This document shows positions 1 through 4,480 of a stretch of 5,381 nucleotides of DNA, one piece after another; the first letter of the stretch is position 1; every line of letters starts with the position of its first letter. The translations under genes and the position numbers were made by a program. Below the pieces are notes generated by a model. It saw only the letters and a program-made list of their open reading frames with translations. It ran no database searches and was not told the origin of the DNA. The DNA lies in NCBI GenBank assembly GCA_028691625.1, contig JAQUYZ010000154.1:1-5381 (forward strand), read 5' to 3'. This stretch comes from Eubacteriales bacterium (GTDB lineage Bacteria > Bacillota > Clostridia > Peptostreptococcales > Anaerovoracaceae).

Positions 1-92
1 AACCAGAAAATAATATATATTATAGCACAAAATTACAAATAGTTGAAATATAAGAAGAATAGTTATTTATTGCGATGCCTTTATGTATCTAC

Positions 93-120
93 TTGATAAT
101 TTTTTTAAAAATGATAAAGT
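93..120 (+). promoter_or_regulatory. Candidate sigma-A-type promoter for the two-component operon
   Basis: TTGATA at 93-98 matches the -35 consensus TTGACA at five of six positions. After a 16-nt spacer comes TAAAGT at 115-120, a four-of-six match to TATAAT, preceded by TG at 112-113, which gives an extended -10 (TGATAAAGT). Transcription would start near 127, leaving a leader of about 70 nt that contains the GC-rich dyad. The region is so AT-rich that chance matches are likely, so this is a reasonable guess and not a firm call. Confidence 0.4.
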
Positions 121-146
121 AATTAATAATATTGGATTTTTTTTCC

Positions 147-175
147 ACGCCGGGAAGACGGCAGCGGCGTCCCGG
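147..175 (+). promoter_or_regulatory. GC-rich dyad with two alternative hairpins in the kinase leader
   Basis: Two perfect 6-bp inverted repeats overlap. ACGCCG (147-152) can pair with CGGCGT (165-170), and CCGGGA (150-155) can pair with TCCCGG (170-175). They share bases and cannot form together. The block lies 8 nt upstream of the ribosome binding site core (GAAAGGTGG, 183-191). No T-run follows, so it is not a standard terminator on the + strand. A leader-RNA switch or a protein-binding dyad is possible, but no function is demonstrated. Confidence 0.4.
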
Positions 176-182
176 ATCTATT

Positions 183-191
183 GAAAGGTGG
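183..191 (+). promoter_or_regulatory. Ribosome binding site that decides the kinase start
   Basis: GAAAGGTGG ends 8 nt before ATG 200, an ideal distance. The longer reading from GTG 188 would begin inside this element and would have no site of its own, so ATG 200 is preferred. Confidence 0.7.
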
Positions 192-199
192 TTCGAACT

Positions 200-1345
200 A
201 TGAAAGGACTCTTGTACGGCCAGAAACAGATCCAAAGAGGATTGCTCCTGATTGCAGTACTCTATTCCTCTCTTTTTGCTGTTTTCATTACCAGCACCTC
301 TTTCACACCGGAAAAAGTCATTTTGTCATTTGGGATTATTATGGTTCAGTTTTTCAGATACCTTTTTGAACGATACCGGAACTCCGATTCCCTGCAGGCT
401 TATTTCCTGTCTTTTATTGAATACGGTCTTATCGTAAAATTATTTTATGGTACGCAGACCGACATAGAGACGCTCGTTTTTACGATCTTTACGATTGACA
501 TCATTCTTTTTTGCAAGTCCCGATACAGCATCTTCTTTGCCTACGGTGGCTATGCCGGATATAACATCCTCTGGGGGAGACTGTCTGGGGATTTGATTCC
601 GTTTATTATTGAAAGCGTGAATTACTGTGTGTTCATCGTGATGATCTGGGGTGTAAAGGTGCTGCTCCAGCAGCGGGATACGATTTATCAACTGAATAAA
701 AAAATACTGGAACAATCATCGGTTATGGAGGACCTTGCAAAGATGAAAGAGCGAAATCGGATTGCCGAAGAGGTGCACAATACCGTTGGCCATAAGCTGA
801 CGACTGCCATTGTCTCACTCGAGGGTGCGCATCTTCTGTTTGACAGCAATCCGAAGGAGGCGCATCAGAAGCTCAATGTAGCCAGAAAGCAGCTGAAAGA
901 CGGTTTAAGCAATATACGCGAGGTAGTCAGAACCTTGGATTCCGGTGATCTGATCAATCGGGAAGGTTCCTTGCAGGCATCCATTGAACATCTGATTCAT
1001 GACGCCGAGATACAAACGGGAGTCCGTATCCGATTCGATTTCGGTCTCACAAAAAAGCTGCTGTCCCTGCAGGAGCATGTCCTGCTGAATGCTGTAAAGG
1101 AGGGGGTAACCAACGCAATCAGGCATGCCTCCCCTGATCGAATCGGTGTCTCTCTTGTGCAATCAGGAGAACAGGTGGAGCTGATCATAGACAACAACGG
1201 CCAGGGCTTTGACGCTGTCAGTGAAGGGTTTGGTTTAAATGCAATCAGAGAAAATGCGGAAGCGATCGGCGGGAAAATGAAGTATGAGTGCAAACCGGGA
1301 GGCTTTACGCTTTTTCTCTATCTCCCGATCGTGTCGGAGGAATAA
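200..1345 (+). CDS. Membrane-embedded sensor histidine kinase, HisKA_3 (LiaS/NarX/DesK-like) family
   Basis: A sensor kinase that should autophosphorylate and pass phosphate to the regulator encoded immediately downstream. The 381-aa protein has a hydrophobic N-terminal half (about residues 14-156, five or six membrane segments) with no large extracytoplasmic domain, so it probably senses within or at the membrane. A short linker follows. The HisKA_3 dimerisation helices have the H-box around His193 (ERNRIAEEVHNTVGH). The HATPase domain has an N-box (E301, N305), a G1 box (D331, N333, G334, G336) and a G2 box (G343, G345). The residue after His193 is Asn, where DesK/NarX-type kinases usually have Asp or Glu. 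I chose ATG at 200 because GAAAGGTGG (183-191) is spaced 8 nt from it; an in-frame GTG at 188 lies inside that site. The signal sensed is unknown. Family assignment is firm. Confidence 0.93.
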   Translation: MKGLLYGQKQIQRGLLLIAVLYSSLFAVFITSTSFTPEKVILSFGIIMVQFFRYLFERYRNSDSLQAYFLSFIEYGLIVKLFYGTQTDIETLVFTIFTIDIILFCKSRYSIFFAYGGYAGYNILWGRLSGDLIPFIIESVNYCVFIVMIWGVKVLLQQRDTIYQLNKKILEQSSVMEDLAKMKERNRIAEEVHNTVGHKLTTAIVSLEGAHLLFDSNPKEAHQKLNVARKQLKDGLSNIREVVRTLDSGDLINREGSLQASIEHLIHDAEIQTGVRIRFDFGLTKKLLSLQEHVLLNAVKEGVTNAIRHASPDRIGVSLVQSGEQVELIIDNNGQGFDAVSEGFGLNAIRENAEAIGGKMKYECKPGGFTLFLYLPIVSEE

Positions 1346-1347
1346 GG

Positions 1348-2007
1348 ATGAATAAAATCAAAGTCATGCTGGTGGATGATCAGCAGCTCTTATTGGACGG
1401 TTTAAAAACAATCCTGAGCATTAACGGCGACATGGAAATTGCTCTGGCTCAAAGCGGGGAAGCTGCAGTGGAATTGTCGGAAACCTTTCAGCCGGATATC
1501 ATTCTTATGGATATCAAGATGCCCGGAATGGGAGGCGTGGCCGCCACAAAACGGATCAAGGAACGCTGTCCCCGGACGATCATATTGATTCTGACAACAT
1601 TTGATGATGACGCATTCATCATAGACGCACTGCGTTATGGAGCCAGCGGATATCTCCTGAAGGATATCGACGGAGAAAAACTGATTCGGTCTGTCTACGA
1701 AGCCTTATCCGGAAATTTGCTGCTCACCGGTAAAGTGGCGCAAAAGCTGGCCATGAATGTCGCCGAAAAAAACGAGCAAAGCCGGCTGCAGAGGAACGTA
1801 CTGAAAGATAAATTCGAGTTGACAGAAAGGGAAACGGATATCGCAAGGGCACTGGTGGAAGGTATGACCAACAGGGAAATTTCCGACAGCTTATATCTGA
1901 CGCAGGGAACCGTAAAAAACTATCTCAGCGGGATCTATTCAAAAATCGGGACAAGCGACCGGGCAAAGGCCGTTCTGCTTTTAAAGGACATCCTCTTTAG
2001 AGATTGA
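1348..2007 (+). CDS. NarL/LuxR-family response regulator
   Basis: A cytoplasmic DNA-binding regulator of 219 aa, a typical NarL-family length, and the expected partner of the upstream kinase. The receiver domain (about residues 3-120) has the acidic pair D10/D11, phosphoacceptor D55 (in LMDIKMPGMGG), T83 and K105, so every key residue is present. A linker leads to a LuxR-type helix-turn-helix (about residues 153-210) with the usual LTERE start and a recognition-helix segment LTQGTVKNYLSGIYSKIG. ATG 1348 is chosen because GGAGG (1336-1340) lies 7 nt upstream. That site overlaps the last codons of the kinase, and only 2 nt separate the two genes, so they are almost certainly co-transcribed and translationally coupled. 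An upstream in-frame start at 1288 would overlap the kinase by 58 nt and adds no recognisable sequence. Its likely target is the downstream iron-sulfur/CcdA-like operon, by position only. Confidence 0.95.
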   Translation: MNKIKVMLVDDQQLLLDGLKTILSINGDMEIALAQSGEAAVELSETFQPDIILMDIKMPGMGGVAATKRIKERCPRTIILILTTFDDDAFIIDALRYGASGYLLKDIDGEKLIRSVYEALSGNLLLTGKVAQKLAMNVAEKNEQSRLQRNVLKDKFELTERETDIARALVEGMTNREISDSLYLTQGTVKNYLSGIYSKIGTSDRAKAVLLLKDILFRD

Positions 2008-2013
2008 GGCAAA

Positions 2014-2063
2014 GATATTACCGTAGTCACTTATCATATGACCCTGGCATCGGTTACCATATC
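2014..2063 (+). promoter_or_regulatory. Interrupted dyad between regulator and iron-sulfur operon, possible operator
   Basis: The left arms GATAT (2014-2018) and ACCG (2020-2023) mirror CGGT (2051-2054) and ATATC (2059-2063). A further GTCA (2026-2029) / TGAC (2039-2042) pair is nested inside. The symmetry is imperfect, with unequal bulges. The position, between a response regulator and the operon it may control, suits an operator or folded leader. No convincing promoter hexamers were found here; the best pair is the weak TTATCA (2031) and TACCAT (2055). Confidence 0.25.
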
Positions 2064-2073
2064 CTTACAAGAC

Positions 2074-2101
2074 AGGAAGCGCCAACCGGAGCGTTTCCTT
2101 T
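2074..2101 (+). terminator. Weak hairpin, possible attenuator or partial terminator
   Basis: A 9-bp stem with one G-T wobble can form between 2074-2082 (AGGAAGCGC) and 2091-2099 (GCGTTTCCT), closing an 8-nt loop. Only a very short T-run follows (TTT at 2099-2101), so efficient rho-independent termination is doubtful. It lies just before the GGAGG ribosome binding site at 2110-2114. It could partly uncouple the downstream operon from the two-component genes or act on its translation. Confidence 0.3.
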
Positions 2102-2122
2102 ATCAAATTGGAGGATTATTCA

Positions 2123-3268
2123 ATGGAAGCCGTTTTAACCAGGAAACACCTGATTCACTCTGTTATGCTGACACTGCCGCTGACCGTTCTATCGGTTGCG
2201 CTGTCTTTTGTGTCCGGAATGTTCGGAAGTTCTTTCTATTCTATTTCCGCAGTCATGACGCTTGTATTTGTCAATTATTGTTTTTTTCAGATTTTCTATA
2301 CAGGGAAAATTGACCGGTACAGAGCTGCCCTGTTTATCACAACTGCCCTGCTGTTCCCGATCAATTTTATTGCGCAGAATTATGAGGCCCGGAATCTTTT
2401 TATGACCCTGACTTTTGAAGATGTTCTCGGTGCACAGACCCCCTTCTGCCACATCGGTATCATTCAGGTCCTGGGGACGCTCCTGACGAAAAAGATCATA
2501 ATATTTCCCGGGGTGATCACCGAAATCGGAAGTACGATCATAATCTGGCTCGCATATGCCCTGGTTCTGGGAAGAGGCTGGTGCAGCTGGGGATGCTTCT
2601 GGGGCGGCTGGGACGACGGATTCAGCCGGCTGAGAAAAAAACCTGTCATCCAAAAAATACACAAAAATATTCTCTACATCCCTTTTGCCGTTTTATTGGC
2701 AACCGTGCTGACCTCTGCCTTTACGCTATCCACACAGTACTGCTGGTGGATCTGTCCCTTCAAAGCCGTCTCTGAGTTTCTGGAGATATCCACTGCAAAA
2801 ATTATTGTTCAAACCGTTGTTTTCGTTTCGCTGTTTCTCGGACTTGTAATCGTGTTTCCGCTGCTGACCAAAAAAAGAACACAGTGTGCCTTCCTGTGCC
2901 CCTTCGGAGCAATGCAGGCCCTGACGAACCGGATCAGTCCTTTCGATGTTATAATCGATACGGATCGATGTGTGAAATGCGGACGATGTATTGAAAGCTG
3001 TCAGTTCATGGCATTGAATGAAAAAAGCCTCCTGACAGGAAAAAGCAGCATAACCTGCACAAAATGCGGCAGATGCATCGACGTCTGTCCAAGGAATGCT
3101 ATTTCCTATCATATTAAAGGAACCAAAATCGGAATCAACACCGGAGTCAAAAGAATTCTTTTCTTGTATCCGGCGCTTTTCCTCAGCATGTTCTTTACAG
3201 GCGCGGCGATCATACCGTCCGTTTATAGAGTTCTGCTTTTTATTGCCACGGGAAGTTTTATCGAATAA
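2123..3268 (+). CDS. NapH/NosR-like polytopic membrane 4Fe-4S protein (polyferredoxin)
   Basis: A predicted membrane electron carrier of 381 aa. Hydrophobic segments lie at about residues 10-35, 40-60, 67-85, 125-150, 183-203, 226-249 and 344-375. Cysteines fall in three membrane-proximal CxxxC motifs: C154/C158 in GRGWCSWGCFWGGWDD, C207/C211 followed by Pro, and C255/C259 followed by Pro-Phe-Gly. Two ferredoxin-type sets follow: C283/C286/C289/C293 and C312/C315/C318/C322-Pro. This is the architecture of NapH, CcoG and the C-terminal part of NosR, which pass electrons between quinol or ferredoxin pools and redox partners. The FMN-binding domain of NosR is absent. ATG 2123 is chosen because GGAGG (2110-2114) is 8 nt upstream; TTG at 2108 would overlap that site. 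The neighbours suggest it feeds electrons to the CcdA-like protein, but donor and acceptor are not known. Family placement is firm; the role is inferred. Confidence 0.88.
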   Translation: MEAVLTRKHLIHSVMLTLPLTVLSVALSFVSGMFGSSFYSISAVMTLVFVNYCFFQIFYTGKIDRYRAALFITTALLFPINFIAQNYEARNLFMTLTFEDVLGAQTPFCHIGIIQVLGTLLTKKIIIFPGVITEIGSTIIIWLAYALVLGRGWCSWGCFWGGWDDGFSRLRKKPVIQKIHKNILYIPFAVLLATVLTSAFTLSTQYCWWICPFKAVSEFLEISTAKIIVQTVVFVSLFLGLVIVFPLLTKKRTQCAFLCPFGAMQALTNRISPFDVIIDTDRCVKCGRCIESCQFMALNEKSLLTGKSSITCTKCGRCIDVCPRNAISYHIKGTKIGINTGVKRILFLYPALFLSMFFTGAAIIPSVYRVLLFIATGSFIE

Positions 3269-3282
3269 CAGGAGGGATCTTC

Positions 3283-3747
3283 ATGAGCATGAAATCAACA
3301 CTCGGATATACCTGGGCAGTGATGGGAATTCCCATCATGCTTGTTCTCATTATGGGAATGGATTTTTGGATGAATATTTTTTTTATCGACTCCGGGGTTA
3401 AATATTCAGAACGGATTACAGGCGGTGAAGTCAAAACGGTCAGGGATTACGGGGACTACTCCGCACAAATTCACGAGCCTGTCTTTGAGGGCCTTTTCAA
3501 AGATACGAAAAGCGGATTCGTGCAGTTGGATTGGATTTCGGAAAAGGCCTTACCCGGAAGGATTACAGAGGAAGTCGATTATGACGGGGACGGCTCAGTC
3601 GATTTCAAGCTCGAGCTCAATACCGCTGAAAATACAGCTCAGTTGTTTCCATATAACAGCGAGGTCAAAGCCCTGTCGGGCGAGAAGGTCATGGTGCTTG
3701 AAAATCAGCGTACAGTTAGAGTAAATCTGGAGAAAGAGGATACTTGA
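3283..3747 (+). CDS. Small membrane-anchored protein with a DxDxDG calcium-loop-like motif, function unknown
   Basis: I do not recognise the family. The 154-aa protein has one hydrophobic segment near the N-terminus (about residues 11-35) and a hydrophilic remainder rich in beta-type sequence. The tail contains DYDGDGSVDF at about residues 99-108, with D99, D101, D103 and D107 in the spacing of EF-hand/dockerin-like calcium loops. It has no cysteine, so it should carry neither haem c nor a thiol itself, and no lipobox is visible. If the tail faces outward, which is likely but unproven, it would be an extracytoplasmic accessory. ATG 3283 has GGAGGG (3271-3276) at 6-nt spacing; ATG 3289 would be 12 nt away and is less likely. 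The gene sits 14 nt after the iron-sulfur gene and 1 nt before the CcdA-like gene, so it is part of the same operon. Confidence 0.8.
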   Translation: MSMKSTLGYTWAVMGIPIMLVLIMGMDFWMNIFFIDSGVKYSERITGGEVKTVRDYGDYSAQIHEPVFEGLFKDTKSGFVQLDWISEKALPGRITEEVDYDGDGSVDFKLELNTAENTAQLFPYNSEVKALSGEKVMVLENQRTVRVNLEKEDT

Positions 3748-3751
3748 TTTG
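3735..3751 (+). promoter_or_regulatory. Ribosome binding site and TTG start of the CcdA-like gene
   Basis: AGAGGA (3735-3740) lies within the last codons of the preceding gene. The stop TGA at 3745-3747 is followed after one base by TTG at 3749-3751. No ATG or GTG start occurs early in this frame, and a later start would cut into the first helix carrying C14 and C18, so TTG is the best choice. Confidence 0.65.
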
Positions 3752-4381
3752 GACGGATTATATTTGGGGCTTGCAAATGGAATACAATGCCTTTCATACT
3801 GTGCTCCAGTGCTCGTAATCTATCTGCTGGGGGAAGGGAAACGCCCGTTGAAAAATATGCTTCGCCTTCTTGCGTTTCTATCCGGAAGGCTGTCGGGATA
3901 CCTGCTGTTTGGAATACTCGCTTACTGCACAAAATTGATCCTGTCCGGAGAACGTCAGAGCATGATCATTTTCGGATCAAGCTATGCAGTAGTCTCCATC
4001 ATGATGATCATCTATGCATTCCGTGGCACTCATGCCCCTTGTCCGATGAACGCCATCAACAGAATCATTCCACCTGCCGCACTCAAAAGTCCCCTCCTTT
4101 TCCCTGTCGCTTTGGGATTCCTTACGGGGATCAACCTCTGTCCGCCATTTCTGCTTGCGCTGACGGAAATCGCTGATTCAGGCACCATCTCCCAAAGCCT
4201 CATATTTTTCCTTCTCTTTTTTGCCGGGACCTCCGTATATTTCATACCGCTGTCTTTTCTGGGATTTCTACGGTCTGTCGACGGCGTTAAGACCGTTGCG
4301 AAAATGGCCTCCATCGGCATCGCATTGTTCTATTTCCATAAGGGTGTGTTCATGATTGTGAATGGCGCCGGTCTGCACTAA
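3749..4381 (+). CDS. CcdA/DsbD-like six-helix membrane protein, probable transmembrane reductant carrier
   Basis: A 210-aa protein with about six hydrophobic segments (near residues 3-28, 38-63, 71-92, 114-138, 148-174 and 183-206), matching the length and layout of CcdA. Family members use one cysteine in the first helix and one in the fourth to move electrons from cytoplasmic thiols to outside partners. Here these would be C18 in SYCAP (with C14 nearby) and C131 in INLCPPF, both followed by proline or Ala-Pro as is common in the family. C98 in APCPMN is an extra cysteine in the mid-protein loop; C60 is also present. The start is TTG 3749, one base after the previous stop, with AGAGGA (3735-3740) at 8-nt spacing inside the previous gene, so translation is probably coupled. 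No thioredoxin-like partner is encoded in this window. Related families (TauE/SafE-like exporters, ArsG-type permeases) share this annotation space, so the substrate remains uncertain. Confidence 0.82.
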   Translation: MDGLYLGLANGIQCLSYCAPVLVIYLLGEGKRPLKNMLRLLAFLSGRLSGYLLFGILAYCTKLILSGERQSMIIFGSSYAVVSIMMIIYAFRGTHAPCPMNAINRIIPPAALKSPLLFPVALGFLTGINLCPPFLLALTEIADSGTISQSLIFFLLFFAGTSVYFIPLSFLGFLRSVDGVKTVAKMASIGIALFYFHKGVFMIVNGAGLH

Positions 4382-4383
4382 TT

Positions 4384-4399
4384 TCCGCCATGCGGCGGA
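4384..4399 (+). repeat. Short GC-rich hairpin just after the CcdA-like stop codon
   Basis: TCCGCC (4384-4389) pairs perfectly with GGCGGA (4394-4399) around the loop ATGC. No T-run follows, so by itself it is not a terminator. It may protect the 3' end of the message or simply be incidental. Confidence 0.4.
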
Positions 4400-4430
4400 C
4401 CTTGATTAAGATTTCTGTTCATCAGGCTGC

Positions 4431-4464
4431 GAACCCCCTCGGATTTCTCCTCGGGGGTTCTTTT
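4431..4464 (+). terminator. Rho-independent terminator of the + strand operon
   Basis: GAACCCCC (4431-4438) pairs perfectly with GGGGGTTC (4453-4460). Two further G-C pairs are possible inside across a small internal loop. TTTT (4461-4464) follows, in line with a + strand terminator 49 nt after the CcdA-like stop codon. Read on the - strand the stem is followed by GCAGCC and not T residues, so it serves the convergent SLH gene poorly, although that gene ends only 17 nt to its right. Confidence 0.85.
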
Positions 4465-4480
4465 GAGCCATATATTGATT

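Larger units (their letters stand above)
1..199. other. AT-rich gene-free leader upstream of the sensor kinase
   Basis: No credible coding region is visible on either strand. Positions 1-144 are strongly AT-rich, with long A/T runs including a T-run at 137-144. Composition then switches abruptly to GC-rich at about 145-176, just ahead of the kinase ribosome binding site. The stretch holds a candidate promoter and a GC-rich dyad, both listed separately, and an AT palindrome at 10-23 that is probably a by-product of composition. No end of an upstream gene is recognisable. Confidence 0.7.

Noticed and set aside
10..23. Perfect 14-bp palindrome ATAATATATATTAT
   Set aside because: It consists only of alternating A/T in a very AT-rich stretch, so it is expected by chance and carries no further signal.
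188..199. GTG start for the kinase four codons upstream of ATG 200
   Set aside because: The GTG lies inside the GAAAGGTGG element that serves ATG 200 and has no ribosome binding site of its own.
1288..1347. Upstream start for the response regulator
   Set aside because: The extra 20 residues do not fit the receiver-domain N-terminus, and GGAGG at 1336-1340 points to ATG 1348.
2108..2122. TTG start for the iron-sulfur protein five codons upstream
   Set aside because: It overlaps the GGAGG site at 2110-2114, which is ideally spaced for ATG 2123.
2189..2662. 157-codon open frame on the - strand inside the iron-sulfur gene
   Set aside because: It is antisense to a well-supported coding region, lacks recognisable motifs and has low-complexity Pro/Ala/Ser runs typical of a shadow frame.
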